DNA from: Microcebus murinus
Lineage: Eukaryota; Chordata; Mammalia; Primates; Cheirogaleidae
NCBI RefSeq assembly: GCF_040939455.1
Contig: NC_134108.1
Span: 9,329,501 to 9,393,500, forward strand
Direction of reading: 5' to 3'
DNA: 64,000 nt
The stretch's first letter is position 1. Each line of letters opens with the position of its first letter. Made by a program: the position numbers and the translations under genes. Under the pieces are notes generated by a model that was not told the DNA's origin, made no database searches, and saw only the letters and a list, made by a program, of their open reading frames with translations. Positions 36,952 to 48,846 of this stretch are shown here, one piece after another.

Positions 36952-37366
36952 GTTTGATATCTGGCATATTAATGCCTCCCATTTTGTTTTTGTTGCCTAG
37001 AATTGCTCTTGATATTCGGGGTCTTCTTTGGTTCCATACAAAGTGTAAAATTATTTTTTCTATATCTGTGAAGAATGCTGATGGGATTTTAATAGGTATT
37101 GCATTGAATCTGTAGATCAGTTTGGGTAGTATAGACATTTTGATGATATTGAGTCTGCCGATCCACGAGCATGGTATGGATTTCCATCTGTTTACATCCT
37201 CTGCTATTTCCTTCCTCAGTGTTTCATAGTTCTCCCTGTAGAGGTCTTTTACCTCTTTGGTTAAATATATTCCTAGGTACTTTAATTTCTTTGTTGCTAT
37301 TGTGAAGGGAATTGAGTCTTTGATTTGGTTCTCAATTAGATTGTTGTTGGCGTATATGAATGCCTC
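36952..37366 (-). pseudogene. Inverted L1 ORF2 segment
   Basis: The minus strand encodes an uninterrupted ~138-residue stretch from the ORF2 region between the reverse transcriptase and the C-terminal domain, including [19 protein letters not shown] and [13 protein letters not shown]. It has no start of its own. The open frame continues on both sides only by chance. Confidence 0.93.
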
Positions 37367-38546
37367 TAAAACAATATGGTATTGGCACAAAAACAGGAAT
37401 ATTGACCAGTGGAACAGATGTGAGAATCCTGATATAAAACCATCCTCATATAGCCATCTCATCTTTGACAAAGCAGACAAAAACATACGCTGGGGAAAAG
37501 AATCCCTCTTCAATAAATGGTGCTGGGAAAACTGGATAGCCACCTGTAGAAGGCTAAAACAGGACCCACACCTTTCACCTCTCACAAAAACCAACTCACG
37601 CTGGATAACAGACTTAAACCTAAGATATGAAACTATTAGAACTCTAGAGGAAAAAGTTGGAAACACTCTCCTAGACATCGGCCTGGGCAAAGAGTTTATG
37701 AAGAAGTCCCCAAAGGCAATCACAGCAGCAACAAAAATAAATAAATGGGACATGATCAAACTACAAAGCTTCTGCACAGCCAAAGAAATAGTCATGAAAG
37801 TAAACAGACAACCTACAGAATGGGAGAAAATTTTTGCATCCTATGCATCCGATAAGGGACTGATAACTAGAATATACTTAGAACTCACGAAAATTAGGAA
37901 GAAAAAATCAAATAACCCCATTAAAAAGTGGGCAAAGGACTTGAACAGAAATTTTTCTAAAGAAGACAGAAGAATGGCCAACAAACATATGAAGAAATGC
38001 TCAACATCTCTAATCATCAGGGAAATGCAAATCAAAACCACAATGAGATATCACTTAACCCCAGTGAGAATGGCCTTTATCAAAAAATCTCCAAACAATA
38101 AATGCTGGCGTGGTTGCGGAGAGAGAGGAACACTCCTACACTGCTGGTGGGACTGCAAACTAGTTCAACCTCTGTGGAAAGCAATATGGAGATACCTTAA
38201 AGCGATACAAGTGAATCTACCATTTGATCCAGCAATCCCATTGCTGGGCATCTACCCAAATGATCCAGTGACACTCTACAAAAAAGACACCTGCACTCGA
38301 ATGTTTATAGCAGCACAATTCATAATTGCAAGGCTGTGGAAACAGCCCAAGTGCCCATCAATCAAAGAATGGATTAATAAAATGTGGTATATGTACACCA
38401 TGGAGTACTATTCAGTTCTAAGAAACAATGGTGATATAGCACACCTTATATTTTCCTGGTTAGAGCTGGAACCCATACTACTAAGTGAAGTATCCCAAGA
38501 ATGGAAAAACAAGCACCAGATATATTCTCCAGCAAACTGGTATTAA
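37367..38546 (+). pseudogene. L1 ORF2 C-terminal fragment
   Basis: Open from [11 protein letters not shown] to the natural stop TAA at 38544-38546, about 390 residues, with no premature stop. It includes [15 protein letters not shown], the [13 protein letters not shown] block and the [14 protein letters not shown] block. Endonuclease and most of the reverse transcriptase are absent. The apparent Met start at 37257 lies in the inverted segment and is not real. Confidence 0.93.
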
Positions 38547-38592
38547 CTGAGTAGCACCTAAGTGGACACATAGGTGCTACAGTAATAGGGTA

Positions 38593-38712
38593 TTGGGCAG
38601 GTGGGAGGGGGGAGGGGGGCGGGTATATACATACATAGTGAGTGAGATGTGCACCATCTGGGGGATGGTCATGATGGAGACTCAGACTTTTGGGGGGAGG
38701 GGGGGAAATGGG
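38593..38712 (+). other. G-rich tracts of the L1 3' UTR
   Basis: Two tracts, 38595-38623 and 38692-38712, consist of four or more G runs with very short loops. Such tracts in primate L1 3' UTRs are known to form G-quadruplexes. Mirror C-rich tracts of the other L1 copy lie at 29095-29111 and 29179-29207. Confidence 0.8.
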
Positions 38713-38793
38713 CATTTATTGAAACCTTAAAATCTGTACCCCCATAATATGCCAAAATAAAAAAAATAATTAAAAAAAAAAAAAACAGAGATA

Positions 38794-40015
<1,222 letters not shown>

Positions 40016-40017
40016 GT

Positions 40018-40150
40018 GACCTGAGTCCATATCCTAGCTCTGCCACTCATCGGCTGGGTGGCTGTGGGCTAGTCGTCTACCCTCTGTGAGTCACAGAACT
40101 GCCTCCATTATAGGGTCATTTGTTGTAAGTTCTAGTGATATATACAAAAA
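40018..40150 (+). repeat. MIR SINE remnant
   Basis: acctgagtccatatcctagc, then tctgccactcatcggctggg, then tggctgtgggctagtcgtct, then cctctgtgagtcacagaact follow the MIR tRNA-like head and core. Confidence 0.75.
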
Positions 40151-41811
40151 TTCCTAGCCCATCACGGGTGCCCATTACATTTATGGAAATGCTATTATAT
40201 ATCCAGAGCACTGCTAATCCAAGGCACTGCTAAAATGAAAAGCCGGTGCACGCCTGAACACCTGACACCTAGGTGCCCAACAGGCAGGACTCCAGCTCTC
40301 TTCTTCTCCCTTGCTGCCCTTTCTGACCTGCAGACAGGCACAGGCTCTTCTGCACGCCAGGCATTTAGCTTGATGGGGACTCAGCACTGCTGAAAAAATA
40401 GAGGGAGGGGAGCCACTGGAGAAAAAGGAAGCAGGACTGCATGTTCAGTTGCACAGTCTGTACACTGAACAAGGGCATTACAATTAGGGGCGCCATTTGC
40501 ATTGTAGATATCACAGAATTATATCTTTATTCTGAAAATTTTCCAGCAGAGATAAACGTCTTGTTTTAATGAAAATAGTACATAATGATGATTTTCTGAC
40601 AGCTGGAAATAAACCATTTTGAAGAGGGAGTGACTTCCTCAAATTTACATAAAGGTGCCACGTAAGTTATTGATGGAGCAGTCAGGACTCTGCTGGGGAC
40701 CCCTGGCTTTAAGTAGATATTCCTTCTGAGGCTGGGCATACTCCCTGCATTATCTCAGCAAGCCAAATTCCACCCAACCCTTCCAGCTACATTTTTCTGA
40801 AATCATATTCAACCAAAGGCATAATTCAATGTCCTAATCTGTCAGCATCATAGACTCAACGTGATAATTATGATCCTACTTACAGCGACACCTGAGGAGC
40901 CAGCCCAGGTGCAGAGGCATGGATCCCTCCGACTCTCGAATCCTTCTGACCTTCTTTCTCCTTCCTGTGCACCTGTCAGCGTCCCTCCCTCCCGACCCTC
41001 GTCTCTGCACCGTCCCTCTCCCTCCCGGGGAGCAGCTGCCCGGTTAAACCCCAGGCCTGGTGAGAGAGCGATAAGCTAATCCACCCTCCGGAGCTGGCTT
41101 GATACATACACACTTAATGTATTACCTCTCACGCTGGGAATTAATATTTAAAAGAGCTTGCCCTCAAAAGGACAAGGCTTAACTCAAACAAATGATTGCC
41201 AAGGGTGGCTTTATCTTATTTGGAAAAGAGAACAAAGAGGGAAAATTGGGTGGTCACCGTAAGGACGGGGCTGGTGAATAATCATCTGGAATCTCCGTCT
41301 ATGCCCATCTGAGACCTACTCTTCACGTCGGCGCACGCCCCAGAGCGCCGAGTTATTGCAGAATCGTCACGTAACTTCCTTGCTTGTGCAGCACTTTAAG
41401 GCCCCTCATCAGATCTAAGCACTGACTACAGCCTCCCTTGTAAAGTGACAAGCATTGTAGGCAGTTATGAAAAAGAATCATTTGTACTTGCAGAAATCAT
41501 TGCTCAGAATTCAGTGCCTTGTGCCAATAGGCACTGTGACGATTATTAACAGCACAGCGCACTGTCCACACCGTCGTCACCATTACTATTAATACAGACC
41601 CTCGGGCAGGCTTTCTGACCGAGCTTCCACACTACTAGAGGAACATGAAATGTAATAAAAAAACAAAAAAAAAATACACAATTTTAGAGTCTACCTGGGG
41701 AAGGTTTTACACTGGCTGGATCTTGGTGGTGCAAAAAAATTCCCAGAATACGTTTCCTTTTCACGTTTCTGGGTTCAGATCCTAACATAAAATATTTCTG
41801 AGCGACTTCAA
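40151..41811. other. Mostly unique intronic sequence
   Basis: No gene or clear repeat. 41100-41260 is a low-repeat stretch containing TTTATCTTATTT (GATA-type) and TTAATATTTAAA motifs and could be regulatory. Confidence 0.45.
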
Positions 41812-41839
41812 ATATATATATATATATATATATATATAA
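41812..41839. repeat. (TA)n microsatellite
   Basis: About 13-14 perfect TA units. Confidence 0.97.
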
Positions 41840-42555
41840 TGAGCAGGAAAATAAATAAATACAACAGAGGAGACTCGGCTCCATCGCTCTTCGCTCACCA
41901 CCGCAGAACTCTGCCACTCGTGCAGGTAAAGGTGAAAACGCTCCGCACCGGCTCACCTGGCAGGACTGCTTTGTTCCCCCACTGCTTCTGATTTACTTGT
42001 ATTATCTTTTTTCCTGCAATGTCAGTAGTGCATGAGGAATCCATTCATTAAATCTTCATTGGAAAATAAGAAAATATATCAATGGCTCAAGAATATATGA
42101 GGAAGAACTGAAATATGAACAAGCAAACTAAAAAGTTATGTGATACTATTTTTGACATGTTTCTGTGGATCTAAAAATCTAAAATATTCTAAAATAAAAA
42201 ATGTATTTAGAAACAAACCATCTAACCAATTTCCCTGTAGTGTCTGTGAGCCAGCCACCCGCTCCAGGTACACTCTCTCCCTGAATCATGACTGGGAAAG
42301 TGCTGAAAGCTATTTTTATCCCCATCGCAATGGGCACTTTCGAGGAAGGAGAGACCCTCTCGGTAAAGCAGCTCACAGGCATCGCTGAAGGCTTCCGTCA
42401 GCATGGGAAGTCTCAGCAAAGCGAGGGATATTTAATAATGGCCCTGCAAATCAGTTGAGGAGGACATAAACGTTTTTTTTTTAGAAAAATAGCCATTTTG
42501 CCACTTCCGACCCAGACTATTTTTTCTGCACGACGGGCTCCAATGGCATACGACT
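41840..42555. other. Unassigned intronic sequence
   Basis: AT-rich, with a poly-T at 42473-42481. Nothing recognised. Confidence 0.5.
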
Positions 42556-42635
42556 CAATCTGTTTTCTCACCTGTAAAATGGAGCTAATGACAGTCCCTG
42601 CTATCAGGGTGGTGTGCGGGTTAAGTAAGACCATA
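42556..42635 (+). repeat. MIR SINE fragment
   Basis: ctgttttctcacctgtaaaa, then tggagctaatgacagtccct, then gtgcgggttaagtaag match the MIR core. Confidence 0.7.
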
Positions 42636-43799
42636 GCCCTTAGCTGGCCCCTGGGGAATGTCCTGCCGAGAGCCCGCCCTGCTGGTCACCTGTCCAGCGT
42701 GGTCACCTGTCCAGGTGCACGCTGGCGCTGGCTTAGCAGGCACCCCACCGGGAGGCCTGCCCTCCCGCAGGCAGGTCCCCCCGGGCCTGTCACCTTCCTG
42801 GCGGCCTTTCATTCTTCCCAACACTGGTGGGCGAGAGTGTCTGTGTTATGGTGTCACATTAGCTAATGAGATCATACTTGCTAAACTAAGCTAAGCTAAT
42901 GAGCTCCACTTAGCTAATCAGCTCCAGAGAAATGAGCTTTCTTTTTCAGTGAATAGGCGGCCCCTAAAGTTAATTTGTAGGTTGGTTGTTCGAAACTGGG
43001 AATGTGTTTTCCCACAGAAACAATGTGACAAATGAAGCCGGAGTTCTCAGGCCAGTCCCAAACGCTTTTTTAATCCTTGAGAAAGAGAACAATAGTGGAT
43101 TTAGGGGCTGCGAGTCCATGATGCAGGAAGGAAAGAAACCGCCGTCCCCTTGCCCAAGTGCACAGGCCGGGTATGGGTTAGAGAGGGGAAAAAATAAATA
43201 AATAAGTAAAGTAAACCTCCGTGACTGTTTCATCCCAACCCAACTAAATGACCACAAATTTCACAAAACATATGCTTTGGTTCACAACCTAGTAGGTTCG
43301 TTACTTTCGTGACAGCACGTGACACATTAAAATGGTATTTGCTGAAGTGACAAAACACAAAGAAATTTTGTTTAAAAGCCCTTTCCCATCCAAGAGTGCT
43401 TGCTAGGAATCCTATCTGTAGGATCCCTTCCTTCTATGTGCTGAGAATTTTAATGAAATCCAGTGCTCTAAAAGGAAGCCAAATCTATGAACTCAGGTAA
43501 AGATTGGCGTGATTTCCATTGTACAACGCAACAAGCCCTGTCCAGACAGCAACAGCAGATGCATCGCCAGCCTGAGAGTATTAGTATCGTCGCACAAGGG
43601 CTGAAACGACGGCCAGCCCATCTCTTTTCCCAAGAAAGAAATAGAAGCTCAAAACAAGAAATTTCACATTGCAGACACGTCTGGCCAACAGGAGGATGGG
43701 GCACGGCATGCTCCCTTTTGTTCCTTCATCTCACCAATTAGGGAGGGTGAGCCGAGGAGGCCCCGGACTGGCAACCCACAGAAGTGCATCATCCCACGC
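42636..43799. other. Unassigned sequence with a CTAAT cluster
   Basis: 42855-42920 holds several GCTAA/TTAGC motifs in direct and inverted order (ttagctaatgag, aagctaagctaatgag, ttagctaatcag). No gene recognised. (AAAT/AATA) units at 43190-43205. Confidence 0.5.
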
Positions 43800-43905
43800 C
43801 TGCGCCGCCTAGCCCTGGCAGCCTCAGTTTCTTCATCTGTAAAATGGGGGATTTTTGCCAGTTCTACCTTTGTACGATCAGGAGTAAAGGAAAATGATTC
43901 CCATG
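43800..43905 (+). repeat. MIR SINE fragment
   Basis: cctcagtttcttcatctgta, then aaatgggggatttttgccag match the MIR core; the rest is diverged. Confidence 0.65.
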
Positions 43906-44629
43906 TATGCCTGGTAAAAATTCTAGAACTAAGTTCTACCAAGAGATTGACTATGGCCAACACCGAACAAGGTAAAAAGTATTATTTTAAAAAGCACCTA
44001 TTTTCACACATTCGTATGCTTCTAAAAGGGTTTTTAGACATCCATTATTTGAAACAACAATGTTTCTATTTATCTTTGAACGCTGCATCTAAACAACAGG
44101 TTACCGATACCAGTCATTCCAATGCTTCCTGTGGAAAGGAATTATTAGCATCTGACGAATAAATAACGAATGCGGCAAACACTACATACATGGAAACCTG
44201 GAAATGGATGCACTGGAGTTTAAAGGCAAATTTTGGCTGGCTCCTCCACCCAAGGGCAGTACTGTTCTTAATGCCGTTCCAGAAACCTTGATTCAGTGCC
44301 TGCGGTGGGCCGCACACTAGCACCAGCCGCACGGGAGAGCAGGGGCAGCGAGGCAGGGCCCTGGGCTCGCGGCCGGGGCACGGGGAAGGCAAGCTCTGCA
44401 AACCCGGCTGTCGGCAGTAAGAGCCGAAGTCACAGGAATAAAGTGGCACCTGTGGGAACGCTGCTGCCCTCCTGCCAGGAGGGTGTCAAGAAGTAGGACC
44501 AGGAAAGACAGCTGTTTTCATTTCACAGGTTCATGGCAGAAGAGTTCGGGGCAGAGGACAGCGCGGGGGGCAAGTCAGCAGCGTGGGACAACCTGACAGC
44601 CGCAGGCAGCAGTGAGGGACGTGGGGTGC
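43906..44629. other. Unassigned intronic sequence
   Basis: No gene or repeat family recognised. Confidence 0.5.
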
Positions 44630-44720
44630 GGTGTTTCTCAAGTTGCAGGTTGTGGGTCATGCAATCAAGTTAGTGGGTTAAGAAGCATTATTTAAGTGAC
44701 ATATTCTAGAACAAAACAAT
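44630..44720. mobile_element. Possible hAT MITE remnant
   Basis: gtgtttctcaagttgcaggt, then tgtgggtcatgcaatcaagt, then tagtgggttaagaagcatta resembles the left part of mammalian hAT MITEs. The right end was not found. Confidence 0.45.
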
Positions 44721-46292
44721 GGAATAGGGGTCACTGCACACACTGCTTCGTGAAATTTCCATCTCCACGTGTGCCTGTGTGTGTGTGTGCATGGTCCTGG
44801 ATCTCAGGGACGCACTGCTCAGCGTGGGTCACCCTCCGCCAGTGTGAAGGGCACTGTTCAGGGGGTAGGGCACACGGGGGCTCATCTAGCCGTCAACCCC
44901 ACTGCCACCTTCCCAGGAACAGAGCACGGTGGGGGAGCAGCTCTCACCATGACAGCAGCATTCCTCACGCTGGGGAGGACCATTTCCGAGCAGGATCACA
45001 GAAAAGGCCTGGGACGCTGTGGCCGGCAGCTTGACTCTATCCCGACCGGTGTCTATGAGGGAGACCCCCACCGGACTGCCCGCACACCACCACGGTCTAG
45101 GGCAGCCGTAAGGAAAGGGGCATGGGGGGGGGGAGTTCAGAATTTTGCAATTGGAAAAAGTTAAAAATGTTATGTTTTACCGTTTATTTTCGTATATAAA
45201 TTGCACGTGGTAATGGAGAAGGGGGCTGGCTACATAAACTTCTCAGTGTTGATGGCTTTTGAAAGTCTTTAATCCAGCCCTGATGGTGACAACACAAACA
45301 ATTCTGAGCAAAACGCCCCTTGCCCCAAATGTCATCATCCCTGTCCTCTTTCAAAGTAATCCGACCCAGTCCTCATCCAGGGCCTGGCAATAAGACCAGG
45401 GCCACCCAGACAGCCTGGCGTCTGGGAAGGGGTCCACGGAGAATGGGGAGATCACACATGGACTCCCAAAAGTTGTGATGTGCAACGGAATGGGCAGGTG
45501 GGAGAGCCACTGCCCGGGTTGGCCCCACACGGCAGGGACGTCCTGCCCCAGCAGTGGAAAGTACCAAGAGGAGAGACCCTGGCTCCAGAGCCTTCTCCTT
45601 CAGGAACCCAGTAGCCTTCTGGGATTCTGTTTTCTTCACGTAAGTGACAATAACAACAAATGCTTTTGTACCTTTGAAACCAGAATCTTCCAAGTGCAAA
45701 GGCACAAATTATGAGAAAAGAGCTAAGCCTGTCTGTAGAAGGAGCATATATATACAACTACACATGCCAGAGGAGGCAAATGCCTTTATTTCCTATTTCA
45801 TGGCACAGTGCTTATTCAAACACTCAGAAAACAATGATGTTGGCCCTGGCAACAGACAACAGCACCCAGGATGTACCTGGCAATGAGGTGTCTTACAGGT
45901 ACTGAATGTATCTCTAATACATATGGCCAATGCTCGGCATGCAATCATACTCAGCAAATATTTCTTCACGCATAGACCAAGAAATACTAACAACAGAAGG
46001 GTGAAAAATTTATGAAGAAAGATATGGGGGGAAATGTTGGAAAAAATAGGTGGTCCGAAAGAAACGGGAATGAGGCACCTGTGCAGAGGGATGAATTTAT
46101 CCGTCTGCCCAAGTGCAGCTAATCAGGAAAGCAAGGCCTGGTCAACCCAGTCTGCACAGCAGAGTCATCTGGGTGCCCCCTAGACAATTGCAGAGGTTTG
46201 TAAATGTCTTAATTATTTTGATCAATGTATTAAATCAGACACTTCAAGTAAAATCATTTTTCCCTGTAGGCTAAATTAACTCCAACCTCCAA
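44721..46292. other. Unassigned intronic sequence
   Basis: A GT run at 44776-44790 and a G run at 45124-45133. 46140-46200 has a short MER5A-like phrase. No gene recognised. Confidence 0.45.
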
Positions 46293-46417
46293 ATAACTAC
46301 AGAATTCCTTTCTCTAGGAATCACTATAACCACAGAATGTGTTTCTCTAGGAATTATTATAACTACAGAATTCATTTCTCTAGGAATCATTATAACCACA
46401 GAATGCATTTCTCCAGG
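46293..46417. repeat. 33-bp minisatellite, 4 units, ABAB order
   Basis: Units at 46293-46325, 46326-46358, 46359-46391 and 46392-46417 (last one truncated). All share ATAAC-ACAGAAT and TTTCTCTAGG. Units 1 and 3 read ataactacagaattc; units 2 and 4 read ataaccacagaatg. The pattern means a 66-bp dimer was itself duplicated. Confidence 0.95.
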
Positions 46418-46510
46418 CAACAAATGGAAAACAAGTAAGAATAGCAATATTTATTCCAAGATAAAGAAGAAACATTTTAATTTGATACACTCTACTGTGT
46501 TCTTATAAAA

Positions 46511-46732
46511 CTGTGGTCCCCAACCCCTGGGCAGCCGCAGCCTGTTAGGACCCAGGCCGCATGGCAGGAGGTGAGTGGCGGGCAGGGAGGGAGGCTTCAC
46601 CTGTATTTACAGCTGCTCCCCGTCACTTGCATCACCGCCTGAGCCCCGCCTCCCCTGACCCCACCCCCAGCCCATGGAAAAATGGCCCTCCATGAAACTG
46701 GTCCCTGGTGCCAAAAATGTTGGGGACTGCTG
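46511..46732 (+). mobile_element. MER1-type hAT-Charlie MITE
   Basis: Ends ctgtggtccccaac and gttggggactgctg are inverted repeats. The interior follows MER1 order (gcagcctgttaggacccagg, gcttcacctgtatttacagc, catgaaactggtccctggtg). A perfect 8-bp target duplication TTATAAAA lies at 46503-46510 and 46733-46740, as expected for a hAT transposon. Confidence 0.92.
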
Positions 46733-46740
46733 TTATAAAA

Positions 46741-48045
46741 CATCTTCACAGGCTTCCTAGCTCAGAGGAAAGAGTACTTCCTCAAGTGCTTTCTAGAGAG
46801 CATCAGTAACTATTCCCATTATTCTGTCTTATCCAGGGGAGGGGACAATGAAATATTTAAAGACCTTCTTTGGGGGAGGCAGGCCTGTCCTACACTGAGG
46901 GGAGACTGAGCGGTATGTCAGACCGGCCTGGCTGCCAGCCTCTGCCTCCCTCCTCTCCCAGCAGCTGAAGGCTGGCTCTGCAGGCCCTCGATTTAGACCC
47001 ACAGGGGACAGAGCAGAGATGGCCCTACCTCCCTACCTGACTCTTCCCCTGCCACCAGGCTGCTGCTCCATGATGACATCACGCCCAGTGCTAGCAGCCA
47101 TGGCCCGCCCTGACTTTGTCACATGCCCTGAGCTTGAGGCCCTGCTCTGCAGCCCTCCAGAACCGCAGCGGGCCCCAGCACTTTCCGATCCCCCCCCATC
47201 CTTGCGGGCAAAAACTTTTTGTCAGACCTCAGTCTTGGGCCCGGGACCCTGCTCTCTACCGACACACTTCCCTGCTTCCAAACTCAAGCGACAAAACTCA
47301 CCGTCCACTCACTTCTGCCTCCTCTGCCCCAGGCCCCACCTACCGGGGGCCATCCTCATCCCCAATGCCACCTGCTGCCTGCCAGCTGGACTCCTCCCCC
47401 CCTGCAGTTGGGTTTGTCACCCCAAAGCCTGTGTCATCCCAGGGGGCAGCTGACTCATCTGCGACAGGCAAGTGTCATTAACTGTGGTGGGCACTGTGGC
47501 CAGCCAGACAGTCCCCTCCCACCGCCTGTTCCTCCAGGACTGAAGCACTCATCCCCCAACCGTGGGCAATGTTGGCAAGTGCTGGCTTTCAGCTTCGTCC
47601 CTCTCGGGAAACTGCCCGCAACTAAAGAGCATCACCTCCCCTACGGTCTTGCCCCCTTCCTGGTTCATGCAGGGGTACAAAGGCCCTGTCCCTGGCCCCA
47701 CAGGATGGCAGGAGACTCTGCTGTGGTGACATCTGCCCGGCCCTGCCCCCTCACTCCCCCGCAGGTATCAAGCCGAGAGCACACCCTGGAAACCGTCCTC
47801 CAGGCAAAGCTGTCCCAGGGTTGGCTTCCTGGGAACCTCCCCGTGACATTAACCGGGCAGGCCAAGTCCAGTCCCTGAGATGCTCTGCCTCATCTCCTGG
47901 ATCCCTGGAATTCCACAAAAAAAACAAGGAGGCCATTCTGCATGTCTCATGACAATTAATATAATTAACAAGCCCTTCTCCGAAGGCTGCATAAAAGTCT
48001 GCAGAATTTCAAGTCCAGCTTAACATGGGGAACAATAAGGACTGG
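46741..48045. other. Unassigned, partly GC-rich intronic sequence
   Basis: 46920-47880 is C/T- and CCC-rich on the plus strand and leaves a 219-codon plus frame open (47219-47878). The product is Pro/Leu/Ser-rich with no domain, and three frames overlap there, so I treat it as chance. Confidence 0.5.
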
Positions 48046-48155
48046 AGTGTGGAACTCGTATCAGACTCTTGACCTACAGATTCTAAGATCGACTTGTGTT
48101 GTTTCAAGCCACTAAGTCTGTGGCAATTTGTTATGGCAGCAAAAGAAAACTAATT
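48046..48155 (+). mobile_element. MLT1-type MaLR LTR 3' end
   Basis: cttgacctacagattctaag, then cttgtgttgtttcaagccac, then taagtctgtggcaatttgtt, then agcaaaagaaaactaattct match the end of an MLT1 LTR. Confidence 0.75.
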
Positions 48156-48481
48156 CTGGGGGAAGAAAGAACGGAGAGTAAGGAGAACAAGTGTTCGCTT
48201 CTTCCCACACTTTAACTTTCCCGCTTCCGTGCCTGACTGGAGCTGCCCCTCAGGAACCCTGGACGTCTGTGTTGACTGTGACATGTACGGTCAACTCCAG
48301 GCAGCAAGACAAACCCACATAGCTCTCCACACGAGAGTAAAGAAGAGTCTTAATCTCACGTTCAAGGAGACGACACTGCCCCGATAGGTCACTCTGTCTC
48401 ATTACTACGTCCGCAGCCAAGAGGCAGAAGAGCTTAGTTACAAATGAATGGGCCTCCCTGTCACCTCTTCAACTCCTAAAT
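48156..48481. other. Unassigned intronic sequence
   Basis: No repeat family or gene recognised. Confidence 0.5.
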
Positions 48482-48497
48482 AAAAAAAGAGAATGTA

Positions 48498-48830
<333 letters not shown>

Positions 48831-48846
48831 AAAAAAAGAGAATGTA

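Larger units (their letters stand above)
36952..38781 (+). mobile_element. Young L1 with 5' inversion (twin priming)
   Basis: The element is in two parts. 36952 to about 37366 carries ORF2 sequence on the minus strand; about 37367-38781 carries the rest of ORF2, a 3' UTR and a poly-A tail on the plus strand. In L1 order the inverted part ([12 protein letters not shown]... to ...[10 protein letters not shown]) directly precedes the forward part ([11 protein letters not shown]...), with about 7 codons missing at the switch. The 12-bp duplication AAAACAGAGATA is present at 36940-36951 and 38782-38793. This is the textbook outcome of twin-primed reverse transcription. Frames are intact in both parts, so insertion is recent, probably within strepsirrhines. 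Confidence 0.95.

Noticed and set aside
37257..37366. Met start and first ~37 residues of the 429-codon plus frame
   Set aside because: This part is the antisense of the inverted L1 segment. Only the part from about 37367 is L1 ORF2.
36899..37795. 298-codon minus frame as a gene
   Set aside because: Its first ~143 codons are antisense to forward L1 ORF2 and its last ~15 codons lie outside the L1. Only the middle is ORF2.
46293..46417. CRISPR-like array
   Set aside because: Units are directly adjacent with no spacers and the DNA is primate nuclear; it is a minisatellite.
47219..47878. 219-codon plus frame
   Set aside because: Overlaps two other long plus frames in C-rich DNA and is Pro/Leu/Ser-rich without a domain.
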